Origin: Sphingomonas xinjiangensis
Lineage (GTDB): Bacteria > Pseudomonadota > Alphaproteobacteria > Sphingomonadales > Sphingomonadaceae
Length of the DNA stretch: 64,000 nt
Direction of reading: 5' to 3'
Assembly: GCF_014199255.1 (NCBI RefSeq)
Contig: NZ_JACIJF010000009.1
Span: 62,001-126,000, forward strand
The translations under genes were made by a program, and so were the position numbers. The notes below the pieces were generated by a model, which made no database searches, had not been told where the DNA came from, and saw only the letters and a program-made list of their open reading frames with translations. Positions 37,075 to 46,113 of the stretch are shown piece after piece. How positions within the stretch are numbered: position 1 is the first letter of the stretch; each line of letters starts with the position of its first letter.

Positions 37075-37140
37075 ACCGACGCCCGGCACCCACCGCAACA
37101 CGCCTTGCCCCGCCCCGCTCCGAACCGCTAGGCATTCCCC

Positions 37141-37935
37141 ATGCGGCAATATCTCGATCTCATGGAGCGCGCGCTCCACCATGGCGCGGAAACCATGGAT
37201 CGCACCGGCACCGGAACCCGTTCGGTCTTCGGGCACCAGATGCGCTTCGATCTGAGCGAGGGTTTTCCCCTCCTCACCACCAAGAAGCTGCACCTGCGCT
37301 CGATCCTGATCGAGCTGCTCTGGTTCCTGCGCGGCGACACCAATGTCGCCTGGCTTCAGGAGCGCAAGGTCAGCATCTGGGACGAATGGGCCGATGAGAA
37401 TGGCGATCTCGGCCCGGTGTACGGCAAGCAATGGCGCGACTGGGAAACCGCCGACGGCCGCCATCTCGACCAGATCGCCGAACTGATCGAAACGCTCAAG
37501 ATCAATCCGCACTCGCGCCGGATGGTCGTCTCGGCCTGGAATCCGGGCGACTTGCACGCCATGGCGCTGGCGCCCTGCCACTGCCTGTTCCAATGCCATG
37601 TCGCGAACGGCAAATTGAGCCTCCAGCTCTACCAGCGCTCGGCCGACATCTTCCTGGGCGTGCCCTTCAACATCGCCAGCTACGCGCTGCTCACCCATCT
37701 GCTCGCGCAGCAGACCGGGCTGGAGGTCGGCGAGTTCATCTGGACCGGCGGCGACTGCCACCTATACTCCAACCATCTCGACCAGGCCCGCGAACAGCTC
37801 ACCCGCACGCCGGGCCCGCTCCCGCGCCTCGAAATCCTGCGCAAGGCGCCGTCGATCGACGCCTACGAGTACGAGGACTTCGCCATCCACGACTACCAGG
37901 CCCAACCCCATATCAAGGCGCCGGTGGCGATATGA
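37141..37935 (+). CDS. thyA: Thymidylate synthase ThyA
   Basis: Converts dUMP to dTMP with methylenetetrahydrofolate, releasing dihydrofolate for the neighbouring FolA. 264 residues, the same length as E. coli ThyA. The catalytic nucleophile is C146 in [12 protein letters not shown]; the phosphate-binding Arg is in [11 protein letters not shown] and [10 protein letters not shown], and the folate-binding tail IKAPVAI ends the protein. [20 protein letters not shown] is fully conserved. It is followed, across a palindromic repeat, by folA on the same strand. Confidence 0.98.
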   Translation: MRQYLDLMERALHHGAETMDRTGTGTRSVFGHQMRFDLSEGFPLLTTKKLHLRSILIELLWFLRGDTNVAWLQERKVSIWDEWADENGDLGPVYGKQWRDWETADGRHLDQIAELIETLKINPHSRRMVVSAWNPGDLHAMALAPCHCLFQCHVANGKLSLQLYQRSADIFLGVPFNIASYALLTHLLAQQTGLEVGEFIWTGGDCHLYSNHLDQAREQLTRTPGPLPRLEILRKAPSIDAYEYEDFAIHDYQAQPHIKAPVAI

Positions 37936-37950
37936 GGGATGACGGCAACT

Positions 37951-38078
37951 CCTCCCCGGCACGGGAAGGGGGGCCGCGCCCACCGGGCGTGGTGGAGGGG
38001 GCTCTCCACAGAGCTCTTCGCCCGCGGCACTCCCCCTCCACCATGCTGCGCATGGTCCCCCTCTCCGTGCCGGGGAGG
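37951..38078 (+). repeat. Large inverted repeat between thyA and folA carrying the folA ribosome binding site
   Basis: The left arm (37951-38001) and right arm (38032-38078) are near-perfect complements of about 47-51 nt: both start CCTCCCCGGCACGG and end GGTGGAGGGGG when read outward from opposite strands. A 30-nt loop holds CTCTCCACAGAGCTCTTCG. The right arm ends in GGGGAGG (38072-38078), the Shine-Dalgarno of folA 8 nt before its TTG start. The transcript would form a very stable hairpin that buries this site. Confidence 0.75.
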
Positions 38079-38086
38079 ATTACATC

Positions 38087-38557
38087 TTGATCACCTTCCA
38101 CCTCGCCCGCGCCACCAACGGCGTCATCGGCCGTGACGGCCAACTCCCCTGGCGCCTGCCGGCGGACCTCAAGCGATTCAAGGCGCAGACCATGGGCAAG
38201 CCGATGGTCATGGGGCGCAAGACCTTCGAAAGCTTCCCCAGCCCCCTTCCCGGCCGCCGCCATATCGTCCTCACCCGCGACTCAAACTGGTCCGCCGAGG
38301 GTGCGGACGTCGCCCGCACCCCCGAACAGGCCCTCGCCATGGCGGGTGAGCACGCCGCCATCATCGGCGGCGCGGAGATCTTCGCGCTGTTCCTCCCGCT
38401 CGCCGATCGCATCGAACTGACCGAAGTCCATCTCGATGCCGATGGCGACGCCAGCGTACCCGCCTTCGGCCTCGGCTGGACCGAAACCGCGCGCGAGGAC
38501 CATTCGGCGCAGGGTGACCGCCCGGCCTACAGCTTCGTCACCCTCGACCGCGCCTGA
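38087..38557 (+). CDS. folA: Dihydrofolate reductase FolA
   Basis: A 156-residue NADPH-dependent dihydrofolate reductase regenerating tetrahydrofolate after ThyA. Conserved segments: GVIGRDGQLPWRLPADLKRF (the Met20-type loop and active-site Asp), VMGRKTFESFP, RRHIVLTRD and IIGGAEIFALFLPLADRIEL with the cofactor Gly-Gly. The start is a TTG at 38087 with GGGGAGG 8 nt upstream. That site lies in the right arm of a long inverted repeat, so translation may depend on RNA folding or on passage from thyA. Confidence 0.96.
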   Translation: MITFHLARATNGVIGRDGQLPWRLPADLKRFKAQTMGKPMVMGRKTFESFPSPLPGRRHIVLTRDSNWSAEGADVARTPEQALAMAGEHAAIIGGAEIFALFLPLADRIELTEVHLDADGDASVPAFGLGWTETAREDHSAQGDRPAYSFVTLDRA

Positions 38558-38649
38558 CGCACCGCTTCGACAGCAAGGCCGCGTCACCCCGGCAGCGCCC
38601 GAATGACGAAGCCCTAGCCCCCACCGGCCACCCGCCCTATAGGCACCCC

Positions 38650-39576
38650 ATGGAGCGGCTGGACGGCGGCGCGGCGGTTCCGCCGCGGCTGAGGGGCGCG
38701 ATTGTCGCGCTGGGCAATTTCGACGGATTTCACCTGGGTCATCAGGCGGTGGTGGGCCGTGCCATCGATCGCGCCCGCGCCGAAGGCCGCCCGGCGATCG
38801 TCGCCACCTTCGATCCCCATCCCAAGCGCTTCTTCCGGCCTGACAGCAGCCACTTCCGCCTCACCACGCTCGACCAGCGCCAGCGCCTGTTCGCGCAGGC
38901 CGGTGCCGACGCCATGCTGGTATTCCCCTTCGACAGCGATCTCGCGGGCCTCGGCGCCCGGGGCTTCGCGCAGGAACGCCTGGTCGAGCACATCGGCGCA
39001 GGCGGCGTGGTGACCGGCACCGACTTCACCTTTGGCAAGGGCCGCGAGGGCGATGTCGCCGCGCTCGCCGAACTAGGCCGCCAGCTAGGCTTCTCCGCCG
39101 ACATGGTGCCGCCGGTGACGCTCGACGGCGAGACCGTCTCCTCCAGCAGCATTCGCGAGCATCTGCGCGCCGGCCGGCCGCGCGACGCCGCCCGCCTGCT
39201 CACGCGCCCCTTCGCGATCGAAGGGGTGGTTGAGGGCGGCGCGCGTCTCGGCCGCACGCTCGGCTATCCCACCGCCAACATGGTCCTCGCCAACTATCTG
39301 CGCCCGGCCTACGGCATCTATGCCGTGCAGGGGCGCTTGCCCGATGGCGGCGTGCTGAACGGCGTCGCCAATCTAGGCATCCGCCCCACCATCGAGCCGC
39401 CGCTCGAACTGCTCGAAAGCTTCTTCTTCGACTTTTCCGGCGACCTCTACGGCCAGCGCATCGAAGTGTCGCTCCACGACTATCTGCGCCCCGAGGCCAA
39501 GTTCGACAGCCTGGACGCGCTCAAGGTTCAGATGGACAAGGACGCCGCGCAGGCGCGGGCGCTGCTGACCAGCTAA
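38650..39576 (+). CDS. ribF: Bifunctional riboflavin kinase / FAD synthetase RibF
   Basis: 308 residues, the normal size. The N-terminal nucleotidyltransferase domain (about 1-180) has ALGNFDGFHLGHQAVV with the HxGH-like motif, ATFDPHPKRFF, and SSSSIREHLRAG. The C-terminal riboflavin kinase domain (about 185-305) has GGARLGRTLGYPTANMVL with the PTAN motif. FLD-type ends LYGQRIEVSLHDYLRPEAKFD follow. Makes FMN then FAD from riboflavin. Lies 92 nt after folA, likely in the same transcription direction but separated by short unremarkable sequence. Confidence 0.97.
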   Translation: MERLDGGAAVPPRLRGAIVALGNFDGFHLGHQAVVGRAIDRARAEGRPAIVATFDPHPKRFFRPDSSHFRLTTLDQRQRLFAQAGADAMLVFPFDSDLAGLGARGFAQERLVEHIGAGGVVTGTDFTFGKGREGDVAALAELGRQLGFSADMVPPVTLDGETVSSSSIREHLRAGRPRDAARLLTRPFAIEGVVEGGARLGRTLGYPTANMVLANYLRPAYGIYAVQGRLPDGGVLNGVANLGIRPTIEPPLELLESFFFDFSGDLYGQRIEVSLHDYLRPEAKFDSLDALKVQMDKDAAQARALLTS

Positions 39577-39612
39577 TCCTCCCCTTTTAGGGGGAATACC
39601 AAACGCCCTTTC

Positions 39613-39715
39613 GGTTCCCCGGCGAAGGCCGGGGCGCAGCTGCGATGCGCTGGAGCAAGCGTCCTGCGGCATCGAGCCTCGGCCGCGACCGGGCCCTGGC
39701 CTCCGCCGGGGAGCC
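39613..39715. repeat. Palindromic intergenic repeat between ribF and ileS (copy A)
   Basis: The left arm GGTTCCCCGGCGAAGGCCGG and following GGCGCAGCTGCGATGC (39613-39648) is complementary to GGGCCCTGGCCTCCGCCGGG and GAGCC (39691-39715). The AGGCCGG-GC-CAGCTGCGA-GC core recurs at 43711-43745, so this is a repeat family of the chromosome. Confidence 0.7.
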
Positions 39716-39813
39716 AGGAAGAAGAACCAGGCACCCCCAAAATGACACTTAACCCCGATCCCCCAACTCCGCCTTTGCAAGCTTCCCGCGCTTCCTTTAA
39801 TCCGCGCGCACTC

Positions 39814-42642
39814 ATGAGCGACACCAACGACACCTCGCGCGACTGGCGCGACACCGTCTTCCTTCCGAAGACCGATTTTCCGATGAAGGCCGGCCTTGCC
39901 GCCAAGGAGCCCGCGATCCTCGAGCGCTGGGCCAAGATCGGCCTGTACGACCGCCTGCGCCGCGAACGTGAAGGCCGCGAGCGCTTCATCCTCCACGATG
40001 GTCCGCCCTATGCGAATGGCGACATTCACATGGGCCATGCGATGAACAAGATCCTCAAGGACATCATCGTCCGCAGCCAGTCGCTGATGGGCAAGGACGC
40101 GCCCTACGTGCCGGGCTGGGACTGCCATGGCCTGCCGATCGAGTGGAAGGTCGAGGAAGCGTATCGCGCCAAGAAGCTCAACAAGGACGAAGTCGACCCC
40201 GTCGCCTTCCGGGCCGAATGCCGCGCTTATGCCGAGAAGTGGGTGCAGGTGCAGCGCGGCCAGTTCGAGCGGCTGGGCATCATGGGCGATTGGGAAGACC
40301 CCTATCTGACCATGAAGTTCGAAGCCGAAGCCACCATCGTCGGCGAACTGCTCAAGTTTGCCGAGACCGGCCAGGTCTATCGCGGCGCCAAGCCGGTGAT
40401 GTGGTCCCCGGTCGAGAAGACCGCGCTCGCCGAAGCCGAAGTCGAATATGAGGACATCACCTCGACCCAGATCGACGTGGCGTTCGAGATCGTCGAGGCG
40501 CCGAACGCACCCGAACTGGTCGGCGCGCATGCGGTGATCTGGACGACCACGCCGTGGACGATCCCGGTGAACCAGGCTTTGGCGTACGGGCCTGAAATTG
40601 AATATTTCCTGGTCCGCTTCGACGAAATGGAAGGTGGCGCCAACACGCTGCTGATCGCCAAGGACCTGCTCGACAGCTTCGGTGCGCGCATTGGCCATCC
40701 GGTGGTGCTCAAGATCGGCGACACGCCGGGCACGGTCACGGCGCTTGCTTCCATCAAGGGTTCGCAGTTGGACGGCGCCGTGGCCCGCCACCCGATGCAC
40801 GCGCTCGGCGGCTTCTTTGCCAAGCCGCGCCCAATGCTCGCCGGCGACTTCGTCACCACTGACGCGGGCACCGGCCTCGTCCATATGTCACCCGATCACG
40901 GCGAGGACGACTTCCTGCTGTGCAAGGCCAACGGCCTCGAGCCCGTGTTCGCGGTCGACGCCGCCGGCTTCTACCGCGCCGACTGGGGCTGGCTGGGCGG
41001 CCAGGGATCGGTGATCAACAAGAAGTTCACTGCCGCCGACGGCCCGATCTGCACCGATCTGCGCGAAGCCGGCGCGCTCCTCGCCGCCTCGGACGACTTC
41101 AAGCACAGCTATCCGCACAGCTGGCGCTCCAAGGCCAAGGTGATCTTCCGCGCCACCCCGCAATGGTTCATCCCGATGGACCGCGCGTCGCACTCGAAGG
41201 AAGAGGGCGTGCCGGAGAGCAACGGCGCCACGCTGCGCGACCTTGCGCTCAACTCGATCGAGCAGACCCGCTGGGTGCCCGAACGTTCCAAGAACCGCAT
41301 CCGTTCGATGGTCGAAGGGCGCCCGGACTGGGTAATCTCCCGCCAGCGCGCCTGGGGTGTGCCGATCGCGCTCTACGTTCACCGCCACACCGGCGATTAC
41401 CTCCGCGACGCCGCGGTCAACGCGCGCATCCTCACTGCCTTCCGGGCCGGCGGCGCCGACGCCTGGTTCCAGGCCGATCACCAGGCGCTGCTCGGCTCGC
41501 AATATGACGCAGCCGACTATGAAGTCGTTACCGACATCCTCGACGTATGGTTCGACAGCGGCTCGACTCACGCCTTTGTGGTCGAGGCGCGCTATGGCGC
41601 GGGCACCCGCGCCGACCTGTATGTCGAGGGGTCGGACCAGCATCGTGGCTGGTTCCAGTCTTCACTGCTCGAAGCTACCGGCACCCGCGGCCGCGCGCCG
41701 TACGATGCGGTGCTGACGCACGGCTTCGCGCTCGACGGCAAGGGCAAGAAGATGTCCAAGTCGCTCGGCAATGTCGTCGATCCCCTTAAGATCATTGGGG
41801 AATCCGGCGCCGACATCCTGCGCCTGTGGGTTGCCCAGACCGACTATTTCGAGGACGTCCGCATCGGCAAGGAAGTGCTCGCCGGCACCGGCGATACCTA
41901 CCGCAAGCTGCGCAATACCTTCCGCTACCTGCTCGGCGCCCTCGACGATTTCCGCGTCGACGAGATGCTGGCCGTCGCCGAAATGCCCGAGCTGGAACGC
42001 TACATCCTGGTGCGCCTGGCCGAACTCGACACCGAGCTTCGCGCAGCCGCCAACGCGTTCGAGTTCAACCGCTACACCCGCGCATTGACCGACTTCGCCA
42101 ACGAGGACCTGTCAGCCTTCTTCTTCGATATCCGCAAGGACTCGCTCTACTGCGACGCGCCCAGCGATCCGAAGCGCCGCGCCTACCGCACCGTGCTCGA
42201 CATCCTGTTCCACGCACTCGTCCGCTACGCCGCCCCGATCCTCGCCTTCACTGCCGAGGAAGTGTGGCAGGCGCGCTTCCCCGGCGAGGACAGCTCGGTG
42301 CACTTGCTGGAATGGCCCGAGGTACCGGTGGTCGAGGGCAAACTGTCCGCCGACTGGTCGCAGGTCCGCGCCCTTCGCGAGCGCGTGACCGAGGCTATCG
42401 AGCCCTATCGCCGCGAGAAGAAGGTACGCTCCAGCCTGGAGGCCGAAGTCACCACCCCCGAACTGCCGCTGCCCGGCGATAGCCTGGCCGAACTGTTCAT
42501 CGTGTCCAAGGTCACGCCCGGCGACGCCGTCACGGTTACGCCCACCGATCGCCTTAAATGCGGCCGGTGCTGGCGGCATCTTCCCGAAGTTGCGGAGGAC
42601 GGCGCGTTGTGCGACCGCTGCGCGCAGGTGGTGGACGCATGA
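39814..42642 (+). CDS. ileS: Isoleucyl-tRNA synthetase IleS
   Basis: A 942-residue class I synthetase. The HIGH motif is HMGH in PPYANGDIHMGHAMNK (residues about 65-80); KMSKS is in GKKMSKSLGNVVDP (about 645-658). The CP1 editing domain contains WTTTPWTIPVN and DAGTGLVHMSPDHGEDD. A C-terminal zinc finger CGRCW...CDRC ends the protein, placing it in the bacterial IleS type 1 group. Start: the ATG at 39814 (MSDTNDTSRDWRDT); an in-frame start at 39742 adds a Pro-rich non-conserved tail. The stop overlaps the lspA ATG (ATGA), a common pairing in proteobacteria. Confidence 0.98.
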   Translation: MSDTNDTSRDWRDTVFLPKTDFPMKAGLAAKEPAILERWAKIGLYDRLRREREGRERFILHDGPPYANGDIHMGHAMNKILKDIIVRSQSLMGKDAPYVPGWDCHGLPIEWKVEEAYRAKKLNKDEVDPVAFRAECRAYAEKWVQVQRGQFERLGIMGDWEDPYLTMKFEAEATIVGELLKFAETGQVYRGAKPVMWSPVEKTALAEAEVEYEDITSTQIDVAFEIVEAPNAPELVGAHAVIWTTTPWTIPVNQALAYGPEIEYFLVRFDEMEGGANTLLIAKDLLDSFGARIGHPVVLKIGDTPGTVTALASIKGSQLDGAVARHPMHALGGFFAKPRPMLAGDFVTTDAGTGLVHMSPDHGEDDFLLCKANGLEPVFAVDAAGFYRADWGWLGGQGSVINKKFTAADGPICTDLREAGALLAASDDFKHSYPHSWRSKAKVIFRATPQWFIPMDRASHSKEEGVPESNGATLRDLALNSIEQTRWVPERSKNRIRSMVEGRPDWVISRQRAWGVPIALYVHRHTGDYLRDAAVNARILTAFRAGGADAWFQADHQALLGSQYDAADYEVVTDILDVWFDSGSTHAFVVEARYGAGTRADLYVEGSDQHRGWFQSSLLEATGTRGRAPYDAVLTHGFALDGKGKKMSKSLGNVVDPLKIIGESGADILRLWVAQTDYFEDVRIGKEVLAGTGDTYRKLRNTFRYLLGALDDFRVDEMLAVAEMPELERYILVRLAELDTELRAAANAFEFNRYTRALTDFANEDLSAFFFDIRKDSLYCDAPSDPKRRAYRTVLDILFHALVRYAAPILAFTAEEVWQARFPGEDSSVHLLEWPEVPVVEGKLSADWSQVRALRERVTEAIEPYRREKKVRSSLEAEVTTPELPLPGDSLAELFIVSKVTPGDAVTVTPTDRLKCGRCWRHLPEVAEDGALCDRCAQVVDA

Positions 42643-43160
42643 ACATGAACCGTCGGATCGGGCTGCTCGTCGCGGCCCTGGTGTTTCTGGTCGACCAGTT
42701 CACCAAATACTATGTCACGGGCCCGTTGGGCCTTAACGTGCAGGACGCGTCGCTGACGGTGCTGCCGATCTTCGATCTTCGCTTCGTCAAAAATGTCGGC
42801 GTGTCCCTGGGGCTGTTGCCCGCAAGCGGCGCGATGACGCGCTGGCTGCTGGTGCTGCTGACCGGCGCGATCGCCGCCGGCGTGTGCGTGTGGATGCTGC
42901 GCGAGAAGAAGCGCCCCGACATCATCGCGCTGGGCCTGGTGCTCGGTGGCGCGATCGGCAACATCCTGGATCGCGCCCGGCTGGGCTATGTTGTCGATTT
43001 TGCCGATCTGCACTTCGGCAATTGGCGTCCCTTTTTGGTCTTCAATGTCGCCGATGCGGCGATTACCATCGGCGTGCTGATCCTGTTGATCCGCGCCTTG
43101 TTCGTGCGCGATACGCCGGCCGGCAGGCCGGCCCCTGTGGAGAATGAAGTCAATGCGTAA
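42639..43160 (+). CDS. lspA: Lipoprotein signal peptidase LspA
   Basis: A 173-residue inner-membrane aspartyl protease (signal peptidase II) that removes signal peptides from prolipoproteins. Four membrane segments are visible. The catalytic Asp pair lies in YVVDFAD (D120) and FNVADA (D139), with GAIGNILDR preceding them. The ATG at 42639 overlaps the ileS stop as ATGA. The 3' end overlaps the start of the next gene, which encodes a lipoprotein, so a processing enzyme and a likely client are co-translated. Confidence 0.95.
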   Translation: MNMNRRIGLLVAALVFLVDQFTKYYVTGPLGLNVQDASLTVLPIFDLRFVKNVGVSLGLLPASGAMTRWLLVLLTGAIAAGVCVWMLREKKRPDIIALGLVLGGAIGNILDRARLGYVVDFADLHFGNWRPFLVFNVADAAITIGVLILLIRALFVRDTPAGRPAPVENEVNA

Positions 43161-43614
43161 GCTGATCATCCTTGCGAGCGGCATCGCGCTTACCGCCTCG
43201 CTGTCGGCCTGCGGCAAGAGCGGCATGAACCGCAACCGTCCCGACGAGTTCGCCGTCGCGCGCCAGGCACCGCTGGTGATCCCGCCCGATTTCGCGCTGG
43301 TGCCACCGCAGCCCGGCGCCCCGCGCCCGCAGGACGTCAAGGCGTCCGACCAGGCGCTCGACGCGCTGTTCGGCGGTTCGGCAGCGCGCAGCGCTGGCGA
43401 AAGCGCGACGCTGGACGCCGCAGGGCGTTCGGCCGCCGACCTGGGCGCGCGCAGCACCGCGGGCAGCCCGACCACGCCGGTGGTCGACAAGGGTGGCACT
43501 ACCAGCGAGATCATCGCGGCGCCAGCGGGTAACGGCCGTGAGGCGAGCGCAGGCACGGGTGCCGCGGCGCCGCAGCCGACCACGCCGCCTGCAGGAACGC
43601 CGCAGCCGCAATAA
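43153..43614 (+). CDS. DUF3035 / BamF-like outer-membrane lipoprotein
   Basis: A 153-residue predicted lipoprotein: MRKLIILASGIALTASLSAC with the lipobox LSAC (Cys20). The mature N-terminus has RPDEFAVARQAPLVIPPDF, the RxDEFxV motif that defines the alphaproteobacterial BAM-complex lipoprotein BamF (DUF3035). The remainder is Ala/Pro/Thr-rich and disordered. The ATG at 43153 has GGAG about 10 nt upstream; an ATG at 43144 is too close to that site. It overlaps lspA by 8 nt and is followed by a strong terminator that ends the ileS-lspA transcript. Confidence 0.82.
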   Translation: MRKLIILASGIALTASLSACGKSGMNRNRPDEFAVARQAPLVIPPDFALVPPQPGAPRPQDVKASDQALDALFGGSAARSAGESATLDAAGRSAADLGARSTAGSPTTPVVDKGGTTSEIIAAPAGNGREASAGTGAAAPQPTTPPAGTPQPQ

Positions 43615-43637
43615 GCGCGCGTTTGCGTGGAGATGAG

Positions 43638-43676
43638 AAAAGGCCGGTCCGCTTGTGTGCGGGCCGGCCCTTTTTC
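43638..43676 (+). terminator. Intrinsic terminator of the ileS-lspA-lipoprotein operon
   Basis: A GGCCGG(T)CCGC stem pairs with GCGG(G)CCGGCC around a TTGTGT loop, preceded by AAAA and followed by TTTTT. It lies 24 nt after the stop codon. Confidence 0.9.
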
Positions 43677-43710
43677 TTGACTTCTCTCGGGGAAGCTCTG
43701 CGGCACCCAT

Positions 43711-43794
43711 GTTCCTCAGCAGAGGCCGGAGCCCAGCTGCGACGCATCTAGTGATGAGGGTTTGGCGGCTCGGCTCCCGCCTCCGCCGGGGAAC
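43711..43794. repeat. Palindromic intergenic repeat (copy B) between the lipoprotein gene and uvrB
   Basis: GTTCCTCAGCAGAGGCCGGA and GCCCAGCTGCGACGC (43711-43745) match the left arm of the element at 39613 with a few differences; GGCTCCCGCCTCCGCCGGGG and AAC (43772-43794) form the opposing arm. The two copies share the core AGGCCGG-GC-CAGCTGCGA-GC. It separates two converging genes. Confidence 0.65.
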
Positions 43795-43849
43795 TGCCAG
43801 GCCGGGCTGCCTCGCCTCGTCCCCCCTCCCGAAAGAACGATGTGGGGCG

Positions 43850-46045
43850 TCAGCGCCGCCGCGCGCCGCTGGCGCGGATCTGCTGCTGCTTGCCGTATCG
43901 CGTCTTGCGGGTGCCCGGCTTGCCTTCGTTGCTGCGTCCCATGACGGGCGCCTTGTGCTCGTCGGCCGGCAGCCCGAGTTCCTCGGCCTCGAGCGAGCGG
44001 ATCTCGTCGCGCAGCCGCCCGGCCTCCTCGAACTCCAGGTTCGCCGCGGCATTGCGCATCTTCTTCTCGAGCTCTTCGATATAAGCGCGAAGATTGTGGC
44101 CGACTATGTGCGGCCGGTCCGCGTCGATCTCGACCAGCACGCCGTCCTTCGAAGCGACATGGGCGATGATGTCGCCGATGTTCTTCTTCACCGTGAACGG
44201 CGTGATGCCGTGCTCGCGGTTATATTCCTCCTGCTTCTCACGGCGACGGCCGGTTTCGGCGAGCGCGCGCTCCATGCTGCCGGTCACGCGATCGGCATAG
44301 AGGATCACTCGGCCCTCGACGTTGCGCGCGGCGCGGCCGATCGTCTGGATCAGCGAGGTCTCCGAGCGCAGAAACCCTTCCTTGTCGGCGTCGAGGATCG
44401 CCACCAGCCCGCATTCGGGGATGTCGAGCCCCTCGCGCAGCAGGTTGATGCCGATCAGCACGTCGTACACGCCCAGCCGAAGATCGCGGATCAGCTCGAT
44501 GCGCTCCAGCGTCTCGGTGTCCGAATGCATGTAGCGGACCTTGATCCCTGCCTCGTGCATATATTCGGTCAGATCCTCGGCCATCCGCTTGGTCAGCGTG
44601 GTGACGAGGGTGCGATAGCCAAGCGCCGTAGTCTTCTTGCACTCCTGTATCAGGTCTTGGACCTGCTCCTCGACCGGCTTGATCTCGACCGGGGGGTCGA
44701 TCAGTCCGGTCGGGCGGATGACCTGTTCGACGAACACGCCGCCGGTCTGCTCCATCTCCCACCCGCCGGGCGTCGCCGAGACATAGGTGGTCTGCGGGCG
44801 CATCGCGTCCCACTCGTTGAAGCGCAGCGGGCGATTGTCGATCGCCGAGGGCAGGCGGAAGCCATATTCCGCCAGCGTGATCTTGCGGCGATGGTCACCG
44901 CGCGACATGCCGTTGATCTGGCCAATCGTCTGGTGGCTCTCATCGACGAATAGCAGGGCGTTTTCAGGCAGATATTCGAACAGCGTGGGCGGCGGCTCAC
45001 CCGGCAGGCGGCCGGTGAGGAAGCGGCTATAATTCTCGATGCCCGCGCAGCTGCCCGTCGCGGCGATCATCTCCAGATCAAAGTTAGTGCGCTGTTCCAG
45101 CCGCTGATGCTCAAGCAGCTTGCCCTCGGCCTCCAACTCCTTCAGCCGCTCGGACAGTTCGTGCTTGATCGCCTCCATCGCCTGCTTGAGCGTCGGCCCG
45201 GGCGTGACGTGGTGCGAATTGGCGTAGACGCGGACGCTGTCGAGGTTCGCCACCTTGCTGCCGGTCAGCGGATCGAATTCGGTAATCTCCTCGATCTCGT
45301 CGCCGAAGAAGCTGATCCGCCAGGCGGTGTCCTCATAATGCGACGGGAAGATCTCAAGGCTGTCGCCGCGCACGCGAAAGTTCCCGCGCGAGAATGCCGC
45401 GTCATTGCGCTTGTATTGCAGCGCGACGAGCTTGCGGATGATCTCGCGCTGGTCCTCGACCCTGCCCTTCTTAAGATCGAAGATCATCGCGCTGTAGGTC
45501 TCGACCGAGCCGATGCCGTACAGACACGACACCGACGCGACGATGATCACGTCGTCGCGCTCAAGCAGCGACCGGGTGGCCGAGTGGCGCATCCGGTCGA
45601 TCGCCTCGTTCACCGAGCTTTCTTTTTCGATGTAGGTGTCCGAACGGGCGACATAGGCCTCGGGCTGATAATAGTCGTAATAGCTAACGAAATATTCGAC
45701 CGCGTTGTTCGGAAAGAACGACTTGAACTCGCCATAAAGCTGCGCCGCGAGGATCTTGTTGGGTGCCAGGATCAGCGCCGGGCGCTGCAGCTCCTCGATC
45801 ATCTTGGCCATGGTGTAGGTCTTGCCGGATCCGGTAACGCCAAGCAGCACTTGGTCGCGCTCACCCGCCGCCGCCTGCTGGACGAGTTCGGGGATCGCAA
45901 AGCGCTGGTCGCCCGACGGCTGATACTCGCTCACCAATTCAAAACGCTTGCCGCCCTCGCTCTTTTCGGGGCGGTTCGGACGATGCGGAACGAAGCTCTC
46001 GCCGGTTTCGGGCTCGTCTAGGTTGGTGCGGATCTGGATGGCCAT
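43850..46045 (-). CDS. uvrB: UvrABC system protein B (UvrB)
   Basis: A 731-residue DNA-damage recognition helicase of nucleotide excision repair. Walker A is [14 protein letters not shown]; the beta-hairpin region is [20 protein letters not shown] with the conserved tyrosines; Walker B is [13 protein letters not shown]. Helicase motifs VSATPG, RYMHSD and QTIGRAARN follow, and the C-terminal UVR motif that contacts UvrC is in [16 protein letters not shown]. Somewhat longer than E. coli UvrB (673), because of a basic tail ([18 protein letters not shown]). Start: the ATG at 46045 with GGAAG upstream; the frame extends 48 nt further but [11 protein letters not shown] is the natural beginning. Confidence 0.97.
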   Translation of the reverse strand: MAIQIRTNLDEPETGESFVPHRPNRPEKSEGGKRFELVSEYQPSGDQRFAIPELVQQAAAGERDQVLLGVTGSGKTYTMAKMIEELQRPALILAPNKILAAQLYGEFKSFFPNNAVEYFVSYYDYYQPEAYVARSDTYIEKESSVNEAIDRMRHSATRSLLERDDVIIVASVSCLYGIGSVETYSAMIFDLKKGRVEDQREIIRKLVALQYKRNDAAFSRGNFRVRGDSLEIFPSHYEDTAWRISFFGDEIEEITEFDPLTGSKVANLDSVRVYANSHHVTPGPTLKQAMEAIKHELSERLKELEAEGKLLEHQRLEQRTNFDLEMIAATGSCAGIENYSRFLTGRLPGEPPPTLFEYLPENALLFVDESHQTIGQINGMSRGDHRRKITLAEYGFRLPSAIDNRPLRFNEWDAMRPQTTYVSATPGGWEMEQTGGVFVEQVIRPTGLIDPPVEIKPVEEQVQDLIQECKKTTALGYRTLVTTLTKRMAEDLTEYMHEAGIKVRYMHSDTETLERIELIRDLRLGVYDVLIGINLLREGLDIPECGLVAILDADKEGFLRSETSLIQTIGRAARNVEGRVILYADRVTGSMERALAETGRRREKQEEYNREHGITPFTVKKNIGDIIAHVASKDGVLVEIDADRPHIVGHNLRAYIEELEKKMRNAAANLEFEEAGRLRDEIRSLEAEELGLPADEHKAPVMGRSNEGKPGTRKTRYGKQQQIRASGARRR

Positions 46046-46113
46046 CGGCTTCCATATTGGGTCTGGAGGGCGGGGCCGCAATCGCTCCGACACGGGCGGT
46101 CGCTCGAGTCATC

